This document shows, piece by piece, positions 7,043 through 15,357 of a stretch of DNA of 16,001 nt. The first letter of the stretch is position 1. Every line of letters starts with the position of its first letter. The translations under genes and the position numbers were made by a program. The notes beneath the pieces are model-generated. The model made no database searches. It saw only the letters and a list, made by a program, of their open reading frames with translations, and was not told the DNA's origin. This DNA comes from JBGTBQ01 sp041749275. Its GTDB lineage: Bacteria; Acidobacteriota; Blastocatellia; Pyrinomonadales; Pyrinomonadaceae. The stretch covers positions 1 through 16,001 of the forward strand of contig JBGTBQ010000044.1 in the NCBI GenBank assembly GCA_041749275.1, in the 5' to 3' direction.

Positions 7043-7155
7043 TTTGCAATTGGATGCGACCACATCAACGACCGTTTAGAGGCGGGCACTGCCCGCCGAC
7101 ACACGTTGAACGGGCGGTCATTGCCCGCCCCTAAACGGTCGCACCCAATTGCAAA
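7043..7155. repeat. 113-bp nested palindromic element between perR and katA (MITE/REP-like)
   Basis: The outer arms are complementary: 7043-7061 plus 7074-7088 pair with 7122-7155. Thirty-two base pairs form, with two A/C mismatches (7054/7144, 7080/7130). The left arm carries a 12-nt insertion (7062-7073) flanked by GACC on both sides. Inside are two small hairpins: GGCGGGC-ACT-GCCCGCC (7081-7097) and GGGCGG/CCGCCC (about 7112-7130). The ends are TTTGCAATTGG and its complement. It begins 8 nt after the perR stop, and eight Ts (7165-7172) follow 9 nt beyond the right arm, so it may also end the perR transcript. No coding capacity. Confidence 0.8.
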
Positions 7156-7170
7156 CCGCTGTAATTTTTT

Positions 7171-7198
7171 TTGATTCCGAGACAATAGTAATTATTGT
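7171..7198 (+). promoter_or_regulatory. Candidate katA promoter
   Basis: TTGATT (7171-7176) and TATTGT (7193-7198) are separated by 16 nt and fit a sigma-70-type -35/-10 pair with 4-5 matches each. The operator at 7183-7197 covers the spacer and most of the -10, so a bound repressor would block RNA polymerase. Confidence 0.5.
7183..7197. promoter_or_regulatory. PerR-box-like operator in the katA promoter
   Basis: CAATAGTAATTATTG is the exact reverse complement of the box at 6511-6525; identity extends to 17 bp when two flanking bases are counted. It lies 31 nt before the katA ATG. The match in two promoters flanking the regulator and a classic PerR target supports a real operator. Confidence 0.8.
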
Positions 7199-7228
7199 TC
7201 TGGAATTAGTGCAAAAGGAGAAGCACGC

Positions 7229-8764
7229 ATGAGCGATCAGGGAAGTAAAGAGAAACCTGACGGGACGGGCGCGGAGCAGCCCATCCTGACCAATCGGCAA
7301 GGCCATCCGATCTCTGACAATCAGAACACGCGCACCATCGGCGAACGCGGGCCGACCGTGCTGGAAAACTACCAGTTCTTAGAGAAGATTTCCCACTTCG
7401 ACCGCGAGCGCATCCCGGAGCGTGTCGTCCACGCACGCGGCGCGGGCGCGCACGGCTACTTCGAGGCTTACGGCGCCATCGGCGACGAGCCGGCGTCGAA
7501 GTACACGCGCGCCAAACTTTTTCAGGAGAAGGGCAAGCGCACGCCCGTCTTCGTCCGTTTCTCGACCGTCATCCACGGCGGCCACTCGCCCGAAAACCTG
7601 CGCGACCCGCGCGGCTTCGCCACCAAGTTCTACACCGAAGACGGCAATTGGGATTTGGTCGGCAACAATCTGAAGGTCTTCTTTATCCGCGACCCCGTTA
7701 AATTTCCTGACGTGGTTCACGCCTTCAAACCCGACCCCATGACGAACCGGCAAGACCCGAACCGCATCTTCGACTTCATCAGCCTGACGCCCGAATCCAT
7801 GCACATGATTTCGTGGCTCTTCAGCCCGCGCGGCATCCCCGCGAACTACCGCGAGCAGGAAGGCGCCGGCGTCAACACCTACAAGATGTACAACACCGAA
7901 GGCGAGGGCGTGCTGGTTAAGTATCACTGGATTCCGAAGCAGGGCGTGCGTTCGCTGACACAGGCCGAGGCCGACCAGATTACCAACTTCAACCACGCGA
8001 CACAGGACTTGTTCGACGCCATCGAGCGCGGCGACTATCCGGAATGGGAACTGCGCGTCCAGATCATGTCCGACGACGAGCACCCTGAACTCGACTTCGA
8101 TCCGCTCGACGATACGAAGCTGTGGCCCGAAGACCAATTCCCGATGTTGCCTGTCGGTCGCATGGTGCTCGACCGCAACCCGACAAACTACTTCGCCGAG
8201 GTCGAACAGGTGGCATTCGGCACCGGCGTTCTCGTGGACGGCCTCGACTTCTCCGACGACAAGATGCTGCAAGGCCGGACGTTTTCATACTCCGACACGC
8301 AGCGCCACCGCGTCGGCGCCAACTACCTGCAACTGCCGATCAACCGCCCCCAGACGCACGTGGCGACGAACCAGCGCGACGGGCAGATGGCCTATCACGT
8401 GGATGGCAACGAGGCGGGCGCGAATCCGCACGTCAACTATGAGCCGTCGAGTCGCGGCGGCCTGATGGAAGCGCCAAAGGCCGGCAAGGATCACGCGCCA
8501 TATGTTTCGGGGCCGGTCATCCGCCAGAAGATTAGCCGGACGAATGACTTCAAGCAGGCGGGCGAGCGCTACCGGACGATGCCCGACGGGGAGCGCGAAG
8601 ACCTCATCAACAACCTCGTGGACGCGCTCAAACAGTGCAACGAGGATATACAGGAGCGCATGGTCGGACTCCTCTCGCGGTGCGACGAGGACTACGGCAA
8701 ACGCGTCGCCGCGGGTCTGGGTCGCGGCGTTGGCGAACTGACCGCCAACACGGCGGCGGATTGA
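7229..8764 (+). CDS. katA: Monofunctional heme catalase, small-subunit type
   Basis: A 511-aa cytoplasmic catalase converting hydrogen peroxide to water and oxygen. Active-site features are all present: distal His68 in RVVHARG, Asn146 in DLVGNN (the LRDPRGFATKFYTEDGNW run precedes it) and the proximal heme ligand Tyr354 in FSYSDTQRHR. Length and the absence of a C-terminal flavodoxin-like domain place it among small-subunit enzymes; the N-terminal TNRQGHPISDNQNT segment resembles the B. subtilis KatA group. An excellent SD (AAGGAG 7215-7220, 8 nt spacing) supports the ATG. It follows perR and has its own promoter with a PerR-type operator, so peroxide induction is expected. A long hairpin follows the stop. 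Confidence 0.96.
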   Translation: MSDQGSKEKPDGTGAEQPILTNRQGHPISDNQNTRTIGERGPTVLENYQFLEKISHFDRERIPERVVHARGAGAHGYFEAYGAIGDEPASKYTRAKLFQEKGKRTPVFVRFSTVIHGGHSPENLRDPRGFATKFYTEDGNWDLVGNNLKVFFIRDPVKFPDVVHAFKPDPMTNRQDPNRIFDFISLTPESMHMISWLFSPRGIPANYREQEGAGVNTYKMYNTEGEGVLVKYHWIPKQGVRSLTQAEADQITNFNHATQDLFDAIERGDYPEWELRVQIMSDDEHPELDFDPLDDTKLWPEDQFPMLPVGRMVLDRNPTNYFAEVEQVAFGTGVLVDGLDFSDDKMLQGRTFSYSDTQRHRVGANYLQLPINRPQTHVATNQRDGQMAYHVDGNEAGANPHVNYEPSSRGGLMEAPKAGKDHAPYVSGPVIRQKISRTNDFKQAGERYRTMPDGEREDLINNLVDALKQCNEDIQERMVGLLSRCDEDYGKRVAAGLGRGVGELTANTAAD

Positions 8765-8778
8765 TCGTTGCCGTTGAA

Positions 8779-8818
8779 GACAGATGAGCGGGGGCTTTTC
8801 ATGCCTCGCTCATCTGTC
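8779..8818 (+). terminator. Long hairpin after katA
   Basis: GACAGATGAGCG (8779-8790) pairs perfectly with CGCTCATCTGTC (8807-8818), and G8792/G8793 can pair further with C8805/C8804. The stop codon is 14 nt upstream. The loop contains TTTT but no T-run follows the stem, so classic rho-independent action is uncertain. As the stem is symmetrical it could also act on minus-strand transcripts coming from the right. Confidence 0.6.
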
Positions 8819-8828
8819 GCGGTTTCGC

Positions 8829-9125
8829 TCAACCTGCTTCGAGTGGGTTAGCTTTCCGCGACTCGAATTCACGCGCGATACCGTTGTTCAAAAATGAGAG
8901 TTGCGGACTGCATGGCCGATCACGCGCCCCAGAGCGAGACCGACTACATACCGTGCTTCGCCTCTGAAGCCAGTCGCTCACGTCTTTGAGCGTCGCCGAT
9001 TTGGAGATGTCGAGGTAAATCTCCGCCTTGCGTTCGGGACGCACGCCGAGGCTCGCGGCGAGCCAGTTCCGCGGGCAGTTAACGTCCGGCTTTTTCCGAA
9101 GGCTGGTTTGTTCGATGGCGCGCAT
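8829..9125 (-). pseudogene. Probable remnant of a DUF389-family membrane protein gene
   Basis: A 98-codon minus-strand frame in the 391-nt stretch 8765-9155 that otherwise lacks a gene. Residues about 17-54 (NCPRNWLAASLGVRPERK, then AEIYLDISKSATLKDVSDWL) resemble the segment just before the first membrane helix of DUF389 proteins, which normally continues into hydrophobic TM helices. Here the similarity stops after DWLQR, and the rest is polar, Arg/Ser-rich and not membrane-like; the frame then ends. A shift of one base reads RYVVGLALGRVIGHAV, which looks more protein-like but soon stops. I infer that a deletion or insertion removed the body of the gene. The family call is from memory. It could instead be a small hypothetical gene. 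Confidence 0.45.
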
Positions 9126-9155
9126 AGTCGGCCTCGTTTCTGATAGATGCTTCTG

Positions 9156-10823
9156 CTAACGGGATATTCGGATGCGCGGCTCGTTGAGCGGCAAGTCCAC
9201 CATGATGGGCGAGTGATCGGAGATGCGATCTTTCAGAGCGTCGTTCAGACTCTGCAACGTGCGCGCGAAGTGCGGGGCGAAGCGGTGCGGCCCCTCCTTG
9301 TCGTAAGGCTCGGCGAGACCGGGCGGCTTGACGAAAATCCAGTCGAGCTTAAATCGTCCGACGAACCCGATGGTGCGCGCCACCTCGTAGGTCGTGATGA
9401 AGCCCTTGTCGCCGCGCTGGTTCGAGTTCGCCAGCGGGTCGTCTTTGCCGCCGACCGAGCGCGCTTGCTCGCCGCGAAAGTCGAACGCGCCGCCGTCCGC
9501 GAAGCGAAAGTCCTTCAAGTCGTCGAAGAACTCGGCTTCGGGGTTGGAGGCGACGAGCGGGATGCTTTTCACCGTCGGGTCGGCCTGTTTGCGGTAGGCG
9601 TTGACGCCGCCGAGCAGGAGCGACGGCAGCTTGATGCCGGTCAGGATTCCAAGCCCCTGTTTAATCCAGAAGCTTTTGCTGCCGAGTCGGTTTTTCAACA
9701 GACGCTCGGCGGAGACGGGCGTCGCGTCCTGCGTCGAGGTGTTCATATCGCCCGCGACGACGACCGGCCCGCTCACATCTTTGATCCGCGCAAGTAGCTC
9801 TTCGAATTGCTTGCGCCGCCCTTCCGGCTTGGTCTTGGATTCGAGGTGGGTGGCGACCACCGTCATCCGTCCGCCGGGGATACGCGCGTCGGCAATCTCC
9901 GCCGTCAACATCATGCGCCCGCCGCGCCGCACTTCGCGCCTCACCTTCTCCTGAAAGACCAGCTCGCCCGCCTTGCGCTTGCCCTCTTCGAGCGGCCTCA
10001 CGCTCTTTCGTTCGTCCTCGTACCAGTCGTGCGGCTGGTGCTCGAACGGTTCGAGCCGAACGTTTTCGAGAGGGAAGCGGCTCAGGATGGCCGTGCCGTG
10101 CAAGCCCCGGTAGCGCGCCCGGTCAACGCTGATCTCTCCGGCGAGTTCGGCCCGTTCTTTCTCCGACAGCTCCTCAAACTTCTCCAGCCCCAACGCAATC
10201 GGGTCCACTTCCACGAACTCGACGCCGTAGGCGTAATTCATTTTGAGCGCCGCGGCCAACTCCGCCGCCACGTTGCGATAGTCCGTGCGCTTCATCCCCC
10301 AATCAACTTCGTTGAGTACAATGACATCCGCCTCTTTCATCAAAGCGACCTGCTGAAGGATCAGCTCCCGCTGCTCGCCGCCCTTCGGATATTCGGTCTT
10401 GTCAATCAGCGCGGCGAAAGCCCGCGGGTCGGTGAAGGCGCGTTTGACGGCCTCGAACTCAACCCCGCGCTCGATGTTCCACTGGACGACGCGAATAAAG
10501 CTGCCGAGCTTGGTGGTGCGCGGCACGGCGGGGCGCACGCCGCGCGCCGTCGCTCTGTTGTTGACGAAAGGCGTCGTCAATAGACTTTTTAGCTTTTCGG
10601 CAAGTGGCGCGGGCGGGTTCTCCTGCTCATAAAGCCGCACGAGTTCTTCGTAAGTGAAAAGCTCCGGCTCAGGCGGCTGCGCCCTGACGCTGATCGCGCC
10701 CGCCCCGCACACGAGCGAAGCGAGCAGCAAGAGCTTCAGCAATAATTCCCCGCCGCGTTTTATGGAGAGAGCATCGAACCCGACGCTCTTTGAATCGTTC
10801 AACCCATTATCTTTGATACTCAT
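9156..10823 (-). CDS. Exported endonuclease/exonuclease/phosphatase (EEP) family protein
   Basis: A 555-aa member of the DNase I-like EEP superfamily; substrates range from DNA to phospholipids and inositol phosphates, so the target is open. A hydrophobic segment at 27-44 ending SVRA|Q (48/49) indicates export. Family motifs in order: QWNIERG (N116, E118), LNEVDW (E172), RGLHGTAILSRFP (H242), VVATHLE (H326), GDMNT (D359, N361), LDWIF (D494) and SDHSP (D536, H537). All catalytic and metal-binding positions are present, so it should be active. The roughly 120 residues between GDMN and LDW are longer than a minimal EEP domain. The ATG has GAGGG about 4 nt upstream. It is co-directional with the patatin gene, 105 nt behind it, with no hairpin clearly closing that gap. 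Confidence 0.85.
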   Translation of the reverse strand: MSIKDNGLNDSKSVGFDALSIKRGGELLLKLLLLASLVCGAGAISVRAQPPEPELFTYEELVRLYEQENPPAPLAEKLKSLLTTPFVNNRATARGVRPAVPRTTKLGSFIRVVQWNIERGVEFEAVKRAFTDPRAFAALIDKTEYPKGGEQRELILQQVALMKEADVIVLNEVDWGMKRTDYRNVAAELAAALKMNYAYGVEFVEVDPIALGLEKFEELSEKERAELAGEISVDRARYRGLHGTAILSRFPLENVRLEPFEHQPHDWYEDERKSVRPLEEGKRKAGELVFQEKVRREVRRGGRMMLTAEIADARIPGGRMTVVATHLESKTKPEGRRKQFEELLARIKDVSGPVVVAGDMNTSTQDATPVSAERLLKNRLGSKSFWIKQGLGILTGIKLPSLLLGGVNAYRKQADPTVKSIPLVASNPEAEFFDDLKDFRFADGGAFDFRGEQARSVGGKDDPLANSNQRGDKGFITTYEVARTIGFVGRFKLDWIFVKPPGLAEPYDKEGPHRFAPHFARTLQSLNDALKDRISDHSPIMVDLPLNEPRIRISR

Positions 10824-10928
10824 CTATCCCTCATCATGCCCGTCATATTCCAGCGAGCGCGCCGCGCGAAAGCAGTCGCCCCCCGCTCAATAAACCTGCG
10901 TTTGAAATCTTACGCTCCGGCTAAGGCA

Positions 10929-13190
10929 TCAGAAAAACTTGCCGAGCGAGAAGTAGAGCTTGCGCCGCCCGCCTTCGCCGAGGCTGCCGCCGAGCGCGAT
11001 GGGGCCGAGTTTCGTGATGACAATCACGCCGCCCGACAGCGAGCCGAAATACTCCGCCGTCTCGTCGCGGTCGAAGGCCCCGCCGAATTCGTACCAACTG
11101 CCCGCGTATATCTTGTCGCCGAAGATGGGCGGCAGTCTTGAAAGCTCACGCATGTAGCCGAGACTGGTGAGCACGTAGCGGCTGCCGCGAAACTCGTCGC
11201 GCCCGTAGGCCCCCAGACGGAACGGCCCGCCAAGCGTGAACTGCTGCGCGGGCGGCGCGTCCCGGTCGAAGCTCGTCCCGCCCGCGCCGATGACGAAGAG
11301 CGAGCCGCGCTCGCTCAATGGTTTGAAGGCGGAGGCGCGCACCTCCGCCAGCGGAAACCCGTTCGCCGCGCCCGGACTGGTGAAGTACCAGCGCGCGTCC
11401 GCGTTCACGCGCACGCCGCGCGCCGGCACGATGGCGCTGTCCTGCCCGTCGTAAGCGTAGCGGAGGCCCGCGCTGCTCACCCCGCCGCTCAAAGCGGGCA
11501 GCAGCGGGTCGCCGATCCGCACGCGCGAGTTGACGTAGCCTATGTCGTAACCCGCGCGCAACTCGCTCTCACGATTCAGCGCGTAGCCGACATCCAGATT
11601 CAGCCCGTAGCGGTTCGTCTGATACTCCGCCACGCGCGACCTGTTCAGATAGAGATCCTCCGTCCCGCGCTCGTAAAAGAGGCGCGGCGCGACGAAGAAT
11701 TTCGTTTCGCCCAAAGGGCGGTAATACTCCGTGGCGAGTAGCGTCCGCGAGCCGACCTTCACGTCCGTCCGCAACTCGGAGCCGTAGCCGCCGAGGTCGA
11801 ACATCGTCAGCCGACCGCCGACGGTAAACTCGACGCGGTTCACGTCCGAGCCGTCAACCTCGACGCTCGGAATCAGAAACGGCGGGCCGTAGGGCTTGCG
11901 CTGCGCGCGGATGACCAGACGGCTCGGGTCGTCGCGCGCGTACTCGTAGCCGAGACTGTCGTACCGGCCCTGCCCTCTGATTAGCGTCAATTCTTCTTCC
12001 AGTCGCTCCGGCTCAAACAACTGGCCGACGAAACCTTCGAGCCGCTCGCGGATTTCGCCCGCTTCTTTGCGGTCAACGCCCGCCACCTCCAAGGAAGTCG
12101 GCGCAGGGACAGCGCCGCGCATCCGCGCGCGTCTCTCCGCCAGATGCTGCTGCCACTCCGTCTCACTGAGCGCGAACTTTTCCAGCACGAGCGCCTTCTG
12201 CTGCGCGCCTTGATAACCGAGGTCGGCCAGCGGCGCGGCGGCGTTGAAATCGAGCAGCGTGTAATTTCCCAGATCGGGCGCGACGATGATGTCGGCCTGC
12301 CGCAAACTGCGCCGGTCGTTCTCGATGGTCGCCACGCCGATTGACTGCGAGAGCACGCCGAAGAGCGAGTCGAGCGTCTTGCGGTCGCCGAGCGGCGTGC
12401 CGACATCCACCGCGATGATGACGGCTGCGCCCATCTCTTTCGCCACGTCGGTCGGGATGTTGTTCAACAACCCGCCGTCGGCCAGCACTTGGCCGTCAAT
12501 TTCGACGGGCGTGAAGATACCGGGCAGAGACATCGTCGCCCGCAGCGCCTGCGAGAGCGAGCCGCCCTTGAGGACGACGGGTTTGGCCGCCAGCATGTCT
12601 GTGGCGACACAGCGGAAAGGAATCGGCAACTCGTCGAAGCTGCGGACGCTCGTGTAAGGGAGCGTCAAGCGGTCGAGTACAAGCCCGATGCGGTGGCCCG
12701 GATTGAGGCCGCTGCGCGCCTGAAGACCGTTCGGCAGACCGCCGAGTTCGATTTCGGTCTGATAGCTGCGCCGGTCTTCCTTGCGCCGGAAGGTCAACTC
12801 GTCGTGCGCGGGCGTGCCGCCGAGGGCCGCGTCCCAGTCCATCCGCTCGACGAACGCGCGCATCTCTTCGGGCGTCATCCCCGTCGCGTACATCCCGCCC
12901 ACCAGCCCGCCCATGCTCGTCCCGGCGATGTAGTCAACCGGGATGCGGCGCTCCTCGAACCAACGGAGCACGCCGATGTGCGCCAGCCCACGCGCGCCGC
13001 CGCCGCTCAACACCAGCCCGATCTTCGGTCGCGCGGCGGGTAGAGCGGCGGCGTCGCTCGTGGGGATGCTCGACACCCGGACTTCGGTCGTGACCGCTCC
13101 GGTCTGCGCCGTCGCAGGCAGTATCGGGAGCGACAGCATCAGAGAGAACGCACAGAAATCTTTGATGAACCGGGCGAGACGCGGCTTCAT
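10929..13190 (-). CDS. Patatin-like phospholipase with C-terminal outer-membrane barrel (PlpD-like, type Vd)
   Basis: A 753-aa protein. After a signal peptide (ATA|Q cut) comes a patatin domain (about 53-310): oxyanion loop SGGGARG, nucleophile Ser92 in GTSMG and Asp238 in DGG, the Ser-Asp dyad of patatin phospholipases. Residues about 365-432 look like a single POTRA-type domain, and about 447-753 form a beta-barrel with alternating strands, ending in the C-terminal Phe typical of outer-membrane barrels (SLGKFF). This order matches Pseudomonas PlpD, a type V (d) autotransporter, so the lipase may be exposed or released at the surface. ATG 13190 is chosen because AGGAAGG (13199-13205) is 8 nt upstream; the frame also offers GTG 13199. 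It lies 115 nt after the exporter ATPase, in the same direction. Confidence 0.9.
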   Translation of the reverse strand: MKPRLARFIKDFCAFSLMLSLPILPATAQTGAVTTEVRVSSIPTSDAAALPAARPKIGLVLSGGGARGLAHIGVLRWFEERRIPVDYIAGTSMGGLVGGMYATGMTPEEMRAFVERMDWDAALGGTPAHDELTFRRKEDRRSYQTEIELGGLPNGLQARSGLNPGHRIGLVLDRLTLPYTSVRSFDELPIPFRCVATDMLAAKPVVLKGGSLSQALRATMSLPGIFTPVEIDGQVLADGGLLNNIPTDVAKEMGAAVIIAVDVGTPLGDRKTLDSLFGVLSQSIGVATIENDRRSLRQADIIVAPDLGNYTLLDFNAAAPLADLGYQGAQQKALVLEKFALSETEWQQHLAERRARMRGAVPAPTSLEVAGVDRKEAGEIRERLEGFVGQLFEPERLEEELTLIRGQGRYDSLGYEYARDDPSRLVIRAQRKPYGPPFLIPSVEVDGSDVNRVEFTVGGRLTMFDLGGYGSELRTDVKVGSRTLLATEYYRPLGETKFFVAPRLFYERGTEDLYLNRSRVAEYQTNRYGLNLDVGYALNRESELRAGYDIGYVNSRVRIGDPLLPALSGGVSSAGLRYAYDGQDSAIVPARGVRVNADARWYFTSPGAANGFPLAEVRASAFKPLSERGSLFVIGAGGTSFDRDAPPAQQFTLGGPFRLGAYGRDEFRGSRYVLTSLGYMRELSRLPPIFGDKIYAGSWYEFGGAFDRDETAEYFGSLSGGVIVITKLGPIALGGSLGEGGRRKLYFSLGKFF

Positions 13191-13305
13191 AATTTTCACC
13201 TTCCTGATCCCGACATCTCAGAGACCTGAAGAGTTGTTCTCCTAAATTCTCATCCCTCGAAGAGCTGCGAGAAAACCTTACGCCCACCATTCTTCAGGGG
13301 CGCGC

Positions 13306-14073
13306 TCAGACAATGCTCGCCACGCGCTTGCGGTGCTCCTCTTTGCTGATTTCGTGAATCAATCCGTCTTCGATGAGCAGGATGCGGTCGGCGGCCTGCG
13401 CCAGCCGGTCGTCGTGCGTAATCATCACGAAGGCGACGCCGCTCTCGCGGTTCATCTCGCGCATCAATTCAAAGACCTCTTCGCCCGAACGGCTGTCGAG
13501 ATTGCCTGTCGGCTCGTCGGCGAGGATGATCTTGGGCGCGTTGGCGAGGGCGCGCACAATCGCGCCGCGCTGGTTCTGTCCGCCGCTCATCGCGTCCGGG
13601 CGCTTGTTGATCTGGTCGCCGAGGCCGACGCGCCTGAGCAATTCGATGACGCGCGCTTGATCCTCGTCGCTCGCTTCGCCGTGACGAATCGTGAGCGGCA
13701 TCAGCGCGTTCTCAAGACAGGTGAACTCGTCGAGCAGGTAATGAAACTGGAAGATGAAGCCGACTTCGTCGCTCCGCAGGGCGGCGAGTTCGTCCTCTTC
13801 GAGCGTGGAGATGTCTGCGCCGTTAATCAGCACCGTCCCGCCCGTTGGCACATCGAGCGCGCCGAGGATGTTCAAGAGAGTTGACTTGCCGCTCCCCGAC
13901 TGCCCGATGATGGCGACGAACTCTTCGGCGCGAATCTCGATGTCAATGCCGAACAGCACGGGCACGTCAACCTTCCCGTAGTAGGTCTTCTTCAAACCGC
14001 GCGTCTCGACGACGACGGGCGGCAGCTTCGTCGTCACCATTTTTTCTTTCGTCAGTGTAGTCGTTTCGCTCAT
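13306..14073 (-). CDS. ABC transporter ATP-binding protein (LolD/MacB-ATPase type)
   Basis: A 255-aa nucleotide-binding subunit that powers the permease encoded just upstream. Walker A is GQSGSGKS (57-64, Lys63), Q-loop Gln109, signature SGGQNQRG (163-170), Walker B IILADEP with catalytic Glu187, and H-loop His220 in MITHDD. The ADEPTGNLDS block is typical of the LolD/MacB/FtsE group. The signature reads SGGQNQRGAIVRAL where SGGQQQRVAIARAL is usual; Gly for Val is a mild oddity. It starts 13 nt after the permease stop, with GGGAG as SD. Together with the two upstream genes it forms an adaptor-permease-ATPase operon. Confidence 0.93.
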   Translation of the reverse strand: MSETTTLTKEKMVTTKLPPVVVETRGLKKTYYGKVDVPVLFGIDIEIRAEEFVAIIGQSGSGKSTLLNILGALDVPTGGTVLINGADISTLEEDELAALRSDEVGFIFQFHYLLDEFTCLENALMPLTIRHGEASDEDQARVIELLRRVGLGDQINKRPDAMSGGQNQRGAIVRALANAPKIILADEPTGNLDSRSGEEVFELMREMNRESGVAFVMITHDDRLAQAADRILLIEDGLIHEISKEEHRKRVASIV

Positions 14074-14086
14074 TCGTCGTCTCCCG

Positions 14087-15352
14087 CTATCGCATCACGT
14101 CCACCGGGTTCATCTTCGCCGCGCTGCGCGCCGGGAGCACGGCGGCGACGACAGTTGAGATGATGGCGGCGAGCATCGCCAGCCCGATGTAGATGGGCAG
14201 GATGCGGACGGGGAAAAGCTGTTCGGGCGTCTGCCCGACGCGCGTCACCGGCTGTGTGAAGAGGCTCAGGAGAAACACGACCGTCGTCCCTAAGATAGCG
14301 CCGAACGTGCTGCCGACGAGCGCCACGCCCAAGCCCTCGAAGATGAAGACGGTGAGTATCTGCCGCCGCCGCGCGCCCATGCTCTTGAGGATGCCGATCT
14401 GCTTCGACTTCTGAAGCACCGAGACGATCAGTACGGCGGCGATGGCGAACCCCGACGCGACCAAACTGAAGCCCGAAATCAGATAAGCCGAGGCCGTCTG
14501 CACCTGAAGCGACGAGAGGAACTGCGGAAACTCGCGCGTCCAAGACTTCGCCTCGTAGGGCAGCAGCGCCATCATGCGGTCGGCCACGCTGTCGGCGTCG
14601 TAGATGTTAATCAGCTTGACGTAGATGACGTTGACCGAGTTGCCGTAGCCGAAGAGGCTCTGCCCCGTGCGGAGCGTGACATAGGCGCTGCCGCGTCCCT
14701 GCCCGCGACTGTAGATGCCCGCGATGGTGAAGGAGTCGGACGCGCCCGTGCCCGACGTGACGCGGATGCGCTCGCCCGTCGCCACGTCCAAATCCTTGGC
14801 GAGTTCGGCGTCAATCACAATCTCGTCGCTGCCCAAGCCCAGATACTTCCCGGCGATTAAATCTTTCGTCACCGGCGCAATCTGGTCTTGCAGTTCAGGG
14901 TCTGCGCCGACGACCGCCACGCCGATGGGGTTCGCGCCCTTCGAGACGAACGCCTGCCCGCTGACGATGGGCGCGACGGCGCGCACGTTCGGCAAACTCC
15001 GCGCCGTCTCCACGACCTGCGGCCAGTTGTCTATGAACTTGAGTTGCGGAGCCTGCTGCTCGACGCGGCTGGAACTCGCGCCTTCGGGCGCGCCCGGCAC
15101 TTTCGCCAGAGGCTTCGGCTCCCGTTCCTCGACCGTGATGGTGACGTGCGGGATGGCGTCCGTCAGCAGTTCCGTCAAATTTTCCTGCAAGCCGAAGATG
15201 AGCGACGTGATGAAGATGACGATGACGACGCCCGCCGCCACCGCGCTCACGGTCAAGAGCGTCTGCCCGCCGCCCGAAAAGAGATGGCGCAGGGCGAGTT
15301 GCGTCTCGAAGCGGAGCTTGCGCGGGACGAAGGTTCTCAGCAGAGCGTTCAT
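14087..15352 (-). CDS. ABC transporter permease, FtsX/LolCE-MacB type
   Basis: A 421-aa inner-membrane permease with the four-helix topology of the type VII ABC group: TM1 about 31-54, a periplasmic domain about 60-285, then TM2-TM4 (about 290-314, 335-362, 386-407). The N-terminus (LALRHLFSGG, then a helix followed by IPHVTITVEE) resembles LolC/LolE. The cytoplasmic loop QKSKQIGILKSMGARRRQI and the C-terminal PARSAAKMNPVDVMR are FtsX-family signatures. GGAGGAG, 8 nt before ATG 15352 and overlapping the end of the adaptor gene, fixes the start; the frame extends to 15640 but that part is low-complexity Arg-rich shadow of the adaptor gene. The cargo could be a lipoprotein, lipid, peptide or drug. 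Confidence 0.9.
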   Translation of the reverse strand: MNALLRTFVPRKLRFETQLALRHLFSGGGQTLLTVSAVAAGVVIVIFITSLIFGLQENLTELLTDAIPHVTITVEEREPKPLAKVPGAPEGASSSRVEQQAPQLKFIDNWPQVVETARSLPNVRAVAPIVSGQAFVSKGANPIGVAVVGADPELQDQIAPVTKDLIAGKYLGLGSDEIVIDAELAKDLDVATGERIRVTSGTGASDSFTIAGIYSRGQGRGSAYVTLRTGQSLFGYGNSVNVIYVKLINIYDADSVADRMMALLPYEAKSWTREFPQFLSSLQVQTASAYLISGFSLVASGFAIAAVLIVSVLQKSKQIGILKSMGARRRQILTVFIFEGLGVALVGSTFGAILGTTVVFLLSLFTQPVTRVGQTPEQLFPVRILPIYIGLAMLAAIISTVVAAVLPARSAAKMNPVDVMR

Positions 15353-15357
15353 GGCTG

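Noticed and set aside
7031..7165. GTAAT at 7031-7035 and 7161-7165 as a target-site duplication of the palindromic element
   Set aside because: The copies are 5-7 nt away from the element ends and only five bases long; likely chance.
8901..9143. 80-aa plus-strand frame opposite the DUF389 remnant
   Set aside because: No recognisable motif, no SD, and the minus strand has the better protein-like segment.
9807..10583. 258-aa plus-strand frame antisense to the EEP gene
   Set aside because: The opposite strand encodes all EEP catalytic motifs; this frame mirrors the codon pattern and shows no family motif.
13191..13199. GTG 13199 as the patatin start
   Set aside because: It overlaps the SD itself; ATG 13190 has ideal spacing.
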